64,000 nucleotides of DNA from Deroplatys truncata (lineage: Eukaryota; Arthropoda; Insecta; Mantodea; Mantidae), in the NCBI GenBank assembly GCA_030765065.1, contig CM060975.1:202592007-202656006 (forward strand), read 5' to 3'. The translations under genes were made by a program, and so were the position numbers. Under the pieces are notes generated by a model. That model saw only the letters and a list, made by a program, of their open reading frames with translations, did no database searches and was not told the DNA's origin. Shown here piece after piece: positions 47,100 through 58,480 of the stretch (within the stretch, counting starts at the first letter, position 1; every line of letters starts with the position of its first letter).

Positions 47100-47527
47100 A
47101 GTGGCTTCCAGTCGCTGGAACGTAGCCATAGTAGGCCCTTTGTACTTCCAACGTCACGCCTGGGAGAAGGAATGAAGGAGATACCCGAAGGACGATCAGA
47201 TCCGAACGGTTATGCGCTCTAGCAAGGCCGGGGTCTCTAACGTTTCCAGTATTACACCAATCCTGACACTGTCAATCCTACCTTTTCAACCTGGAGGTTC
47301 TAGAATGAAACGAGCCACTCCCAGAAAGGGCTTCAGTCGAGAAATCTTTCCAAAGTGCAAATTTCACCGTCCTGCCGTAACGCACCAATCGCCGTCGCCT
47401 GGTTTTAAAACCCTGAAACATATGGGATGAAACAGATGAAAGGAAATGATGGGGACAGGAAAATCGTGATAGAAAGGGAACCAGCCAGCATTCGTCTAGG
47501 AAAACCACGAAAAATACCCATGTTCAG
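47100..47527 (-). repeat. GC-richer interspersed repeat (family V), copy 3
   Basis: Shares TTTGTACTTCCAACGTC, ACCCGAAGGACGATCAGAT, GGGGTCTCTAACGTTTCC, CCTGAAAC and CCAGCATTCGTCTAGG with copies at 1230 and 2880, same orientation. The right end is overrun by a family I SINE. Confidence 0.6.
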
Positions 47528-47788
47528 AGAGACCGTGGTGTATAATTCCCGAGGTCGCGGGTTCAAATCCGGCGGAGGGCGATGGATTTTTTTCGGGCGT
47601 AAACATCCTTAGCACGGCTTCCTTCGATAGGGAAGTAAAGCCGGTGGTCCCGTGATTTGCGGCACGTAAAAGAACCTCAAGCCTGATAAAGAGGCCTCTG
47701 AGCAAAATTACCGGTCTTTCACGCCCAATATAGAATGGGATGCTAAGGACCCTAGCAGTTAAAGAATGTCCATAAATAAAAACTCAGT
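47528..47788 (+). mobile_element. SINE (family I), head shortened
   Basis: Short head ACCGTGGTGTATAATTCCCG (about 12 bp missing between A and B boxes), B box GGGTTCAAATCCGGCGG, full body (GGGCGATGGATTTTTTTCGG, CTTAGCACGGCTTCCTTCG) and tail CATAAATAAAAACTC. Its deleted A-B spacer would weaken pol III transcription. Confidence 0.85.
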
Positions 47789-48482
47789 TTCTTATAGTGT
47801 AATTGTCGGGAATGGAATCCGGGACCTCTGGAATGCGAGTCTCACATGTTATGTAATATAGATTCATATAAAACGTGGTTGTAGTATCCACTATACAATA
47901 TTCACCATACATAGTAATTTCAAATTAAGCAAAAAGTGCTTAGTCCCATACAACATACAGAAACAACATTCAAATTGTTATATCCGAATCATGGAGGGAT
48001 GAATTAGAAATCATAGTAACAGGTTCTTGCGAAAGAAAGGAATTGCACAGTTTCAAATGTGCTCCGTCAGTGAATGCACTTCAATTTAACAAAATGTTAA
48101 CTCTACCAAGGAGTGTTTCAAAAGCCGCTAAATCTGCGAGATAAGCAATTTGACACAAAAATGTATGTTTAAATAAGCTCGACTTTTTCCTGTAGAGGGT
48201 TTCATCTAATTCTTACTGTTCCTCAGTTATACAAAATTCAGTCGGAATCACGAGAATTTAACAGGATACCTATATTTACGAATGCAAAGCATTCAAGATA
48301 TACGTTTCCTTTTTTATTTCAATTTTTCAAACATACCATACTAAATAATCGTTAAAGCAGTTTTTGGAAAAAATAAAAAATAATGAAGTTTGCCATGGGG
48401 TCGGGAAATGTTTTGAAAATCTTTGTGGTGCACCTTTGAAAATGGAGGGCTTAAATATACGATATTCGACCTACTTTTTATT

Positions 48483-49666
48483 ACTTTCTCTACTACGTAT
48501 AGTAAGTAGGGGAAGTATTGCATTCCACCCAAAAATTCGATACCGAGATTTCACCGGAAATACATGTTTTGAGACCTCCTGAATCCAAAAAAAGCATTTT
48601 TGGAAACATGTCCGTGTGTGTGTCTGTGTGTGTGTGTGTGTGTCTGTGTGTGTGTGTGTGTGTCTGTGTGTGTGTCTGTGTGTGTGTGTGTCTGTGAACA
48701 GCATAACTCAAAAACTAACAGTCGGATAAACACCAAACTTGGTATTTACGTTCAGTATCTTCCAGAGATGCGACACGAAGATTTTCAAGAAAATCCCCCC
48801 ACCCCAGACTACCCTTTACATGGAACATTTTTCGAAAATTTTAATTTTCCCAAAAATGGCTCTAACGATTTTGATGAAAATATCATATGTTTAAGATAAT
48901 GTCATGATAAATGAAATGTATATCTCGAAATTTCTGGGAATGTCTGCAAAAGTATTCTTCATTATGAACGACTTTTGCATAACTGGTAAACCATAAGAGA
49001 TAGACAAAATTTTACTACACAAAAAATGTAGATCGCCTTAAAATACACAACTTATATCATATACATTTGTTTTGTTGAGTGAACCGTTTTCGAGATATTG
49101 CTTGTTATTTCCTTAAATTTTCCAATACTTATACTTTTTCTCAAATTCGTTATTCATTTTTTTATGTCCTGGACATGCAAAGAGAATGGAATGCGCCACA
49201 TAGCAACCAGCGATAAAATATTTGACTATCGCTTGAAAGCTACCATATTCCCCTTGCATCTACAAGAAAATTACAAATAAGATTGTCATCTCGATATCTC
49301 GATTAATATGAAGCATATGGAGAATAGGCGTTTGTAAAAATAGATTGTACAAGAGTAGAGAAAGTCATGTGAGTGTAACACATCAGATTTTTTTGTCTTA
49401 GATACGCAAAGAGTATTAATCTGTGAGAAAGGGAATGGTGCTGCACCTAGCAAACAGCTATTAAGAGATATATATGTGCTTAAAGGCTACTGTATTTCCA
49501 AATTGCCCCTGTAAATATATATTCCCCTTACATCTACAAGAAAATTAGCAATAAGATAGACCCTGCAAATATTTATCTCGATTAACATGAAGTAGATGGA
49601 GAATAAGCGTTTGTATAAATAGTTTGTACAAGAGTAGAGAAAGTCATGTGAGTGTAACACATCAGA
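48483..49666 (-). repeat. LR repeat with two L modules, inserted in an older LR
   Basis: R module 48483 to about 49160 with a long GT tract (48612-48698), an L module about 49162-49386, and a second, subfamily-2 L module about 49387-49666 (GAGTATTAATCTGTGAG, GCTATTAAGAGATATAT). The layout and subfamily match 18118-19376 except that the two L types are in swapped order. Confidence 0.88.
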
Positions 49667-49740
49667 TTAATGAGTAATGCAGTTCATAGACAAATGGACG
49701 GACAGACACACATATACACAGTTTTCCAAAAGTGTTTTTT

Positions 49741-50499
49741 ACTTTCTCTACTACGTACAGTAAGTAGGGGAAGTATTGCATTCCACCCAAAAATTCGATA
49801 CCGAGATTTCACTGGAAATACATGTTTTGAGACCTCCTGAATCCAAAAAAAGCATTTTTTGGAAACATGTCCGTGTGTGTGTCTGTGTGTGTGTCTGTGA
49901 ACAGCATAACTCAAAATCGAACAGTTGGATAAACACCAAACTTGGTATTTAGGTTCAGTATCTTCCAGAGATGCGACACGAAGGTATTCAAGAAAATCCC
50001 CCCACCCCAGACTACCCTTTACATGGAAGATTTATCGAAAATTTTAATTTTCTCAAAAATGGCTCTAACGATTTTGATTAAAATATCATATGTTTAAGAT
50101 AATGTCATGAGAAATGAAATGTATATCTCGAATTTTCTGGGAATGTCTCCAAAAGTATTCTTCATTGTGAACGACTTTTGGATAACTGGTAAACCATAAG
50201 AGATAGACAAAATTTTACTACACAAAAAATGTAGATCGCATGATACTTCTTCTCAAATTCGTTATTCATTTTTTTATGTCCTGGACATGCAAAGAGAATG
50301 GAATTCGCCACATAGCAACCAGCGTTAAAATATTTGACTATCGCTTAAAAGCTACCATGTTTCCCTTGCATCTACAAGAAAATTACCAATAAAGTTGACA
50401 TCTGGATATCTCGATTAACATGAAGCATATGGAGAATAGGCGTTTGTAAAAATAGATTGTACAAGAGTAGAGAAAGTCATGTGAGTGTAACACATCAGA
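49741..50499 (-). repeat. LR repeat, L-R copy with internal deletion
   Basis: 759 bp, R end ACTTTCTCTACTACGTACAG at 49741 and L end GTGTAACACATCAGA at 50499, both next to T-runs of the older host repeat. About 110 bp are missing near 50240 (GATCGCATGATACTTCTTC junction). The GT tract is short (49870-49898). Confidence 0.9.
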
Positions 50500-50590
50500 T
50501 TTTTTTTCTGGGTGGGGGCCTTGAAATCTAGGTTAAATGTTTGGGTGGAATACAACACTTTCTATACAGCAAGGTAAGCAGTAGAGAAAG

Positions 50591-51587
50591 TAATATATAT
50601 TTTAGAGAGTGAGAGAGAGAGAGAGAGAGAGAGTAGTTTGCATCCCGAAGGATGTCGTCATAATTTATGAGTTTATGGCTGGCTTGCTACATCCCCGAAT
50701 TACATAAAACGTAAGTAAACCATGCAAGGACAGGCCTCGAAGCCAAACGGTATCTATCTCAGTCAAGACGTTACTGCTCTCATATGCAGCGATTCATATT
50801 GTAACAAATGAGAACACCAGTTACTGTGAAACACACGTTATTTATCACTTAGGCACTCAGCATAGCACAAACGCTACACTTGTTACTTTTGACATCACTC
50901 TGAAAACAACACAATTGATCCGTCGAATCACAACATCACAACATACAACTGACACTGTCCACTTTTCACTTCGTAACTTCTTCACTAACTGAACTCCACT
51001 GCCCGGGCAAGAACAGGCGTTCATATAAGCCCCGCAAGAAATAGAAATGTTCTAGAAAGAGAAGCTACTGGAAACGGGTAAAAGTAATGTTCTGGAGTAG
51101 GAAAACCCGCGCGGAAGCAGCACATAATGGGTTTGTGCGCGTCTATTGTTCTGAAGATCGGTCGAGCCCCCCATCCAGGTTCCGGGATGGGATGTACTTA
51201 TCGGCGGCCCGCAGATTGCTCCGCGCACAATACCTATGAACTATTTTCCTTCTGGGACAGAATCAATCATAACTATGATCTAACGCACAAGGGTGAGTTA
51301 TATCGCGATGGGTATTTCGCTTTTTGTTTTTCCACATAATAATAGTAAATAATAATAACATTTTGTGATATAACTACTTATTCATAAACATAATAAACAA
51401 CGTAATCGGGTACGGGAGTGCCCTGTTCCGCAGCTTAGTTTAGGGGCGTTTGTGTTACGTTGCGCTCTTTTTTTCAGTTTTAACTAATGTTCTACCTGAT
51501 CTCCCCTCTTCACATGTTTAACTTCACACTTGCAGTATGTTTGTCTTTTGATTAGTTTCTCGTTAAAGTGCGTAATAATTACCGTAA
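50591..51587. other. No gene; (GA)n and promoter-like segment
   Basis: (GA)n at 50606-50632. Around 50930-51060, CTTCACTAACTG, TCATATAAGCC and ATGTTCTAGAA resemble the unassigned segment at 2100-2240. The 70-codon frame at 51127-51339 has no recognised domain. Confidence 0.35.
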
Positions 51588-52069
51588 AATGGGGGAAGTT
51601 TGGTAGGATTTTACAGTTCTGAGACTCCATGAAAAGTGTTTATAGAAAAAGACGCGCGCGTGTGTTTATGTATGTGTGTCTGTGAACTGCATAACCTCAA
51701 AAACAAAAAGTCCGATAAATACTATACTAGTTATTTAAGTTCAGTATCTTTCAAAGATTCGATTCGAAAAGTTTCAAGAATAAACGCCACCTCAAACCTC
51801 CTTTACATAGAAACATTTTAAAAACTTTTGATTTTTTCACAAATGAAAGGATTTTGATTAAAATACCTATATTTAAGATATTTACATAATAAATACCATG
51901 TACAGGGTTTTTCAACAAGAGTGTCCTATCTTTAACATGTGATAACTACCGTTGTTATTGAGCTACAGCAGTCATTTTTTTCATGTAGTTACAGTTGTTA
52001 TTGACAAATAGTCATGGGACGTTACAGCATTCAGCAACGCATAGAAATTGTGAAAATGTACTATAAAAA

Positions 52070-53019
52070 TCTGATGTGTTACACTCACATGACTTTCTCT
52101 ACTCCTGTACAAACTATTTTTACAAACGCTTATTCTCCATATGCTTCATGTTAATGGAGATATCGAGATGTCAATCTTATTGATAATTTTCTTGTAGATA
52201 CAAGGGGAATATGGTAGGTTTTAAGCGATAGTCAAATATTTTAACGCTGGTTGCTATGTGGCGCATTCCATTCACTTTGCATGTCCAGGACATAAAAAAA
52301 AATCTGATGTGTTACACTCACATGACTTTCTCTACTCTTGTACAATCTAATTTTACAAACGCTTATTCTCCATATGGTTCATGTTAATCGAGATATCGAG
52401 ATGTCAATCTTATTGGTAATTTTCTTGTAGATGCAAGGGAAATATGGTAGCTTTTAAGCGATAGTCAAATATTTTAACGCTGGTTGCTATGTGGCGCATT
52501 CCATTCTCTTTGCATGTCCAGGTCATAAAAAAAATGAATAACGAATGTGAGAAAAAGTATAAGTATTGTAAAATTTAAGGAAATAACAAGCAATATCTCG
52601 AAAACGGTTCACTCAACAAAAGAAATGTATATGACATAAGTTGTGTATTTTAACGCGATCTACATTTATTGTGTAGTAAAATTTTGTCTATCTCTTATGG
52701 TTCACCAGTTATGCAAAAGTCGTTCACAATGAAGAATACTTTTGGAGACATTCCCAGAAAATTCGAGATATACATTTCATTTCTCATGACATTATCTTAA
52801 ACATATGATATTTTCAACAAAATCGTTAGAGCCATTTTTGAGAAAATTAAAATTTTCGAAAAATCTTCCATGTAAAGGGTAGTCTGGGGTGGGGGGATTT
52901 TCTTGAAAACCTTCGTGTCGCATCTCTGGAAGATACTGAACCTAAATACCAAGTTTGGTGCTTATCCGACTGTTCGTTTTTGAGTTATGCTGTTCACAGA
53001 CACACACACACACACACAG

Positions 53020-53051
<32 letters not shown>

Positions 53052-53833
53052 ACACACACACAGACACACACACGGACATGTTTCCAAAAATGCTTTTTTT
53101 GGATTCGGGAGGTCTCAAAACATGTATTTCCGGTGAAATCTCGGTATCGAATTTTTGGGTGGAATGCAATACTTCCCCTACTTACTATACGTAGTAGAGA
53201 AAGTAAAAATGAATAACGAATTTGAGAAAAAGTATAAGTATTGGAAAATTTAAGGGAATAACAAGCAATATCTCGCAAACGGTTCACTCAACAAAAGAAA
53301 TGTATATGACATAAATTGTGTACTTTAACGCGCCCTACATTTTTCGTGTAGTAAAATTTTGTCAATCTCTTATGGTTTACCAATTATGAAAAAGTCGTTC
53401 ATAACGAAGAATACTTTTGGAGACATTCCCAGAAAATTCGAGATATACATTTTATTTGTCATGACAATATCTTAAACATATGATATTTTAATCAAAATCG
53501 TTAGAGCCGTTTTTGAGAAAATTAAAATTTTCGAAAAATGTTTCATGTAAAGGGTAGTCTGGGGTGGGGGATTTTCTTGAAAACCTTCGTGTCGCATCTC
53601 TGAAAGATACTGAACCTAAATACCAAGTTTGGTGTTTATCCGACTCTTCGTTTTTGAGTTATGCTGTTCACAGACACACACACACACACACAGACACACA
53701 CACGGACATGTTTCCAAAAATGCTTTTTTTGGATTCAGGAGATCTCAAAACATATATTTCCGGTGAAATCTCGGTATCGAATTTTTGGGTGGAATGCAAT
53801 ACTTCCCCTACTTCCTATACGTAGTAGAGAAAG
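52070..53833 (+). repeat. Self-nested LR composite 1, L(LR)R
   Basis: The outer L (52070-52302) and outer R (53204-53833) are separated by a complete inner LR (52303-53203). The outer copy is broken at its own internal A-run, GGACATAAAAAA to TGAATAACG. Left flank ACTATAAAAA and right flank TAAAAATGG rejoin the transposase codons Tyr-Tyr-Lys-Asn-Gly. Outer L carries TTAATGGAGA and TTGATAATTTT, and outer R carries AAGGGAATAAC and CTCGCAAACGG. All four are shared with the outer parts of composite 2. Confidence 0.9.
52303..53203 (+). repeat. Inner LR element of composite 1
   Basis: 901 bp, starts TCTGATGTGTTACACTCAC and ends GTAGTAGAGAAAG. CA/GACA tract at 52999-53074. Inner-specific variants: TTAATCGAGA, AAGGAAATAAC, CTCGAAAACGG, GTTATGCAAAAG. 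Confidence 0.9.
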
Positions 53834-53896
53834 TAAAAATGGATCATCTGTTCGCCAAACCTTCCGTGTATTGCGTGAAGTTTACGGTGTGCATAA

Positions 53897-54924
53897 TGAG
53901 AAGGTGTTTTATAATTTAGCCCCACGTATGTAAGCCAATTTGAGAAGTAGATTTTATTACCTCCACGTTTTCGGAGCCAAATTTAAAGAAGATGGTTTGT
54001 TACGTTATTTGCACTACGCTTTGGTCGTCAATTTTAAGTAGTTTGTATTGAAGGAGTTGTATTATATTTCAACTATTGGGGAGCCGAACTTGTAATAGCT
54101 GCAACCGCACGTACAGTAAACAGTTTCCGGTATCCTTCGCTCCAAATGTACTTTAAGGTGGCCTTTGCCCCAAGTTTAAAAATATTAACTTTGTAATTTG
54201 ACTGCGTCAGTATTATTGTTAGAGACACGTTTCTCTTAGCAGGGTTGTGGTGCAACTGAAGAATGTAGGCTTACACAGATTATAATTTTACTTCACTACA
54301 TTTATTGATCCTTGACACAATTTAAATAACACTTCACTGATATAGAGAGTTGTGAGATTCATTTTATTTATTAATTAATTACACTTTTTAACACGTAAAC
54401 TATTTTTGTCTCACACAAATACGTATTATACTTCTCGAGGACGTGTCTCGCGTCCGGTTAGGAACACTGTTTACAGGCAACAGACTTCTGAATTTGTAAA
54501 TGTTTCTCCTTTTCAGTTTCTGATTGGCTAATCCTGCTCCAATAGAATACCTTCATTTAACTAAAGCCTTTTCTGGATGTTGATTGGCCATTTTTAAACT
54601 GTTTCAAAATTTACATTATTGTTGCTCCAATAATGACTGGTAGCATTTAAACTTTCAAATTCATTATTGCCTCAATGAGGTAACATTCATTGTTACCTCA
54701 TTGTTAGCAACGTTTAACTTATTCTCACAGCTCCTACATTATTAAATTACGTAATATATTCACATACCATTATTACACATGGATACAATAATACAAACAT
54801 ATACATTGATTGTTACATACATTTTTATATATTGTTACATACACATATTGCTTTAAGGCGGCCTTTTATTGAATTTTATATTATATAATTGGACTGAAAT
54901 CATTTATGTGCTAAAAATACTGCA
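53897..54924. mobile_element. Candidate solo LTR
   Basis: 1028 bp beginning TGAGAAGGTG and ending TACTGCA, flanked by ATAA (53893-53896) and TTAA (54925-54928), a four-base target duplication with one mismatch. It interrupts the transposase between ...GVH(N) and RPCERT. A diverged colinear copy lies at about 59000-59955. Shared blocks include AATGTAGGCTTACACA, CTTGACACAA, TGATTGGCTAAT, CCAATAGAATACC and AATACTGC. The ATTGG/CCAAT motifs near 54520-54590 suit an LTR promoter. No internal retroelement is nearby, so the LTR identity is inference. Confidence 0.55.
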
Positions 54925-55919
54925 TTAATCGTCCCTGTGAGAGAACGATTCGGCGTTTGAATGATAAATTTGAAAGAAGTGGTTCTGTCAGCAATCAAAG
55001 AACGCCTGTACGTAATCGACGTAAGCGGTCCAACGAAAACATAGGCGCCGTTCGTGAGAGTGCACCCGAGAACGAAAACAAATCAATTGCTCGTCAAGCG
55101 CAAGAATTGGGACTTTCGCCGACCACAACTTGGCGAATTCTGCATCTGGACTTGAAGTTTCACGCTTACAAAATAGTGTTAACTCAAGAACTAAAGCATA
55201 GGTTGCGCCATGTATTTGCTGACTGAGCTATGGAGCAATTGGAAGCTGACCCGGATTTTTGTCGAAAAGTCATCTTCAGCGACGAAGCCCACTTTTGGAT
55301 GGATGATTGTGTTAACAAACAAAATTGCCGCTATTGGTGCAATCACAGTCCAATGCAGATTCAGAACGACCACTTCATTCCCAAAAGGTTACTGTGTGGT
55401 TTGGATTTTGGCATGGTGGAACCATTGGTCCATATTTTTTCCAAGATGAAGATGGAAAAACTGTAACTGTCAATGGAGAAAGATACCGGGCTCTGATAAG
55501 GGACTATTTTTGGCCTTAATTGGATGGTATGGATCTCAGAAACATCTAGTTCCAACAAGATAATGCCACATGTCATACTGCTCTCGAAACAATCGATCTT
55601 TTGTAGGAGAAGTTCAGAAGTTTCATAATTTCCCGTGGTGGTGATGTTAACTGGCCCACGAGGTCATGTGATTTAACGCCGTTGAATTACTTCTTGTGGA
55701 GTTATGTTAAATCTTGAGTTTGTCACCAACTCAGAAACAGTAAATGATCTTATGAATAACATCATGCGGGTTATTCGTGAAGTTGGACCTAATTTACATT
55801 CTTCTGTCATCGAAAATTGGGTCAACCGTATACGCGTAACCCAAAGAAGTCGCGACTGTCACTTAACTGATGTTCTCTTCCACAGGTAATGACATTAATT
55901 ATGTTCCAAAATAAAAAAA

Positions 55920-57388
55920 TCTGATGTGTTACACTCACATGACTTTCTCTACTCTTGTACAAACTATTTTTACAAACGCTTATTCTCCATATGCTTCATG
56001 TTAATGGAGATATCGAGATGTCAATCTTATTGATAATTTTCTTGTAGATGCAAGGGGAATATGGTAGGTTTTAAGCGATAGTCAAATATTTTAACGCTGG
56101 TTGCTATGTGGCGCATTCCATTCTCTTTGCATGTCCAGGACATAAAAAAATCTGATGTGTTACACTCACATGACTTTCCCTACTCTTGTACAAGCTATTT
56201 TTACAAACGCTTATTCTCCATATGCTTCATGTTAATCGAGATATCGAGATGTCAATCTTATTGCTAATTTTCTTGTAGATGCAAGGGGAATATGGTAGGT
56301 TTTAAGCGATAGTCAAATATTTTAACGCTGGTTGCTATGTGGCGCATTCCGTTCTCTTTGCATGTCCAGGACATAAAAAAATGAATAACGAATTTGAGAA
56401 AAAGTATAAGTATTGGAAAATTTAAGGAAATAACAAGCAATATCTCGAAAACGGTTCACTCAACAAAAGAAATGTATATGACATAAGTTGTGTATTTTAA
56501 CGCGATCTACATTTTTTGTGTAGTAAAATTTTGTCTATCTCTTATGGTTTACCAGTTATGCAAAAGTCGTTCACAATGAAGAATACTTTTGGAGACATTC
56601 CCAGAAAATTCGAGATATACATTTCATTTCTCATGACATTATCTTAAACATATGTTATTTTAATCAAAATCGTTAGAGCCATTTTTGAGAAAATTAAAAT
56701 TTTCGAAAAATGTTCCATGCAAAGGGTAGTCTGGGGTGGGGGGATTTTCTTGAAAACCTTCGTGTCGCATCTCTGGAAGATACTGAACCTAAATACCAAG
56801 TTTGGTGTTTATCCGACTGTTCGTTTTTGAGTTATGCTGTTCACAGACACACACACACACAGACACACACACACACACACACACACAGACACACACACAC
56901 ACACACAGACACACACACGGACATGTTTCTAAAAATGCTTTTTTTGGATTCAGAAGGTCTCAAAACATGTATTTCCGGTGAAATCTCGGTATCGAATTTT
57001 TGGGTGGAATGCAATACTTCCCCTACTTACTATACGTAGTAGAGAAAGTAAAAAATGAATAACGAATTTGAGAAAAAGTATAAGTATTGGAAAATTTAAG
57101 GGAATAACAAGCAATATCTCGCAAACGGTTCACTCAACAAAAGAACTGTATATGACATAAATTGTGTATTTTAACGCGATCTACATTTTTCGTGTAGTAA
57201 AATTTTGTCTATCTCTTATGGTTTACCAGTTATGAAAAAGTCGTTCATAACGAAGAACACTTTTGGAGACATTCCCAGAAAATTCGAGATATACATTTTA
57301 TTTGTCATGACAATATCTTAAACATATGATATTTTAATCAAAATCGTTAGAGCCGTTTTTGAGAAAATTAAAATTTTCGAAAAATGTT

Positions 57389-57438
<50 letters not shown>

Positions 57439-57574
57439 ACACACGGACATGTTTCCAAAAATGCTTTTTTTGGATTCAGTGAGTCTCAAAACATGTATTT
57501 CCGGTGAAATCTCGGTATCGAAATTTTGGGTGGAATACAATACTTCCCCTACTTACTATACGTAGTAGAGAAAG
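55920..57574 (+). repeat. Self-nested LR composite 2, L(LR)R
   Basis: The outer L (55920-56150) and outer R (57049-57574) surround an inner LR (56151-57048). Flanks AATAAAAAAA and TAAAAAACAAAT belong to the transposon's 3' untranslated region. The outer R has lost about 140 bp between GTTCCA and the CA tract (junction at 57388), probably between GTTC direct repeats. Outer-specific and inner-specific variants match those of composite 1 position by position. Confidence 0.9.
56151..57048 (+). repeat. Inner LR element of composite 2
   Basis: 898 bp, starts TCTGATGTGTTACACTCAC, ends GTAGTAGAGAAAG, CA/GACA tract about 56846-56917. It has the inner variants TTAATCGAGA, AAGGAAATAAC and CTCGAAAACGG. 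Confidence 0.9.
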
Positions 57575-58299
57575 TAAAAAACAAATAAACCTCTATCACT
57601 TATAGAACGTATTTTATTTAAGTTCAAAGATAGGACACTCTTGTTGAAGGACCCTATATATGTTGAATTTTTTGGATCAGCCTATGAAGTTCTGTTTCTT
57701 CGAAAGGAACTTCGTACAATTTTGTACAACTAGCATACGTTAAGAGATAGAGAAGGACATGTAGACCTCTGGAAAACACAGCATATTTCAAGTCTTTTTG
57801 TGGCCTCAGCCATTCCCAAGATATATGTTATAATTGGATTGACATTTTGAGTACTTTTTATTTTTTAAAATTGATGTCGCGTTTATTTGTTTCGCGTGAT
57901 GTCAAGGAAAGTGTACGGAATTTTAAGGTCAGTATACAGCGACTCGCATTTAAATATTTAACTATCGATTCGGTTTCTTCTATTGCCCTTGTACCTACAA
58001 CAAAATGTGTAATGAAATTATTCCGGAAAGGTTCATCTGTATTAACATGAAGTAGATAGAAAAATAAGTTTTCGCAAGAATATTTTGTAGAAGTTATATA
58101 AAAATAAACCATAGTGGGTAGAGAAAGCCATGTAAATAATTATCAGATTTTTAAAAAGATAAGAGCAAGAAAACTGGACAAAGTTTGTTATTCAGGTTTA
58201 TTTAAAAGATACAATGCTTTAAAAACTTTGGAAAATATGAGTTATATTCACCATAGGGATATAAAGTGGCATATTTTAAAGTCAACTGAAAGAGACTAC

Positions 58300-58480
58300 C
58301 GTCGACCGCCCACTCTGACTTTGGGTTCTTCGTGGTTTTCAATGGTCGGTAGGTGGATGTGCTGGGTGGTTTCTCATCTACCACTATTTAATTTTCAACA
58401 TTTCGTTTCATTCTGTTTCCTTCTCTTCTTTCGGGTGTTCTTCTAGGTATGGCGGTGCCGGATAGATGGTGCGGATGCTT
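58300..58480 (+). repeat. SINE-like fragment related to families III/V
   Basis: CCGCCCACTCTGACTTTGGG, TTCTTCGTGGTTTTCAATGG, TCGGTAGGTGGATGTGCTGG and CATCTACCAC match the minus-strand end of family V (1640-1720) in opposite orientation, including the shared TTTTTCGTGGTTTTC-type block. Confidence 0.55.

Larger units (their letters stand above)
48150..50590 (+). repeat. Old LR R module hosting two LR insertions
   Basis: Forward R blocks at 48150-48482 (TTTTTCCTGTAGAGGGTTTC ... ATATTCGACC) continue at 49667-49740 (AATGAGTAATGCAGTTCATA, GACGGACAGACACACAT, AAAGTGTTTTTT) and at 50500-50590 (CTGGGTGGGGGCCTTGAAAT, GTTTGGGTGGAATACAAC, GTAGAGAAAG). Joining the three gives the normal R order, so two reverse LR elements inserted into one older forward copy, each at a T-run. 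Confidence 0.85.
52014..55889 (+). pseudogene. Mariner-type transposase split by LR composite and LTR-like repeat
   Basis: ATG at 52014 gives MGRYSIQQRIEIVKMYYK, interrupted at 52070. It resumes at 53834 in frame (NGSSVRQTFRVLREVYGVH), is interrupted again at about 53897, and resumes at about 54929 (RPCERTIRRLNDKFERSGS). These form the N-terminal helix-turn-helix. The catalytic region has FSDEAHFWMDD (first Asp codon 55281-55283), FQQDNATCHTALETIDLL-like (second Asp 55559-55561) and CDLTPLNYFLW, where the expected third Asp is Asn (55685-55687). A stop lies near 55225 and there are frameshifts around 55345-55380 and 55515-55710. The end is at 55889. Confidence 0.85.
51903..57656 (+). mobile_element. 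Mariner-type transposon inflated by nested insertions
   Basis: Terminal inverted repeats: CAGGGTTTTTCAACAAGAGT on the left and TAGGGTCCTTCAACAAGAGT on the right (minus strand), both continuing GTCCTATCTTT. TA lies at 51901-51902 and 57657-57658. Subtracting two LR composites (52070-53833, 55920-57574) and a candidate solo LTR (53897-54924) leaves about 1.3 kb, normal for mariner/Tc1. It sits inside an old LR repeat. Confidence 0.9.
51588..58146 (-). repeat. Old LR repeat, outermost host of a nested insertion
   Basis: R blocks in reverse (ACAGTTCTGAGACTCC, a short GT tract, CTGCATAACCTCAAAAAC, ACCTCCTTTACATAG) stop at AAATACCATG (51900). They resume at 57657 with TATATGTTGAATTTTTTGG, then ATCAGCCTATGAAG and an old-type middle to the L end near 58146. 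A mariner (51903-57656) occupies the gap. Confidence 0.85.

Noticed and set aside
48493..48899. Histidine-threonine and cysteine-valine rich frames on both strands (also at 52955-53287, 56710-57039, 57334-57565)
   Set aside because: They are translations of the CA/GT tract in LR repeats. The same non-coding sequence yields them in every copy and in several frames.
55485..55890. Active mariner transposase
   Set aside because: Stops, frameshifts, insertions and an Asn at the third catalytic position show that it is inactive.
52070..57574. Tandem or CRISPR-like array because of repeated L modules
   Set aside because: Units are hundreds of bases long, few, and explained by nested insertion. There are no short direct repeats with unique spacers.
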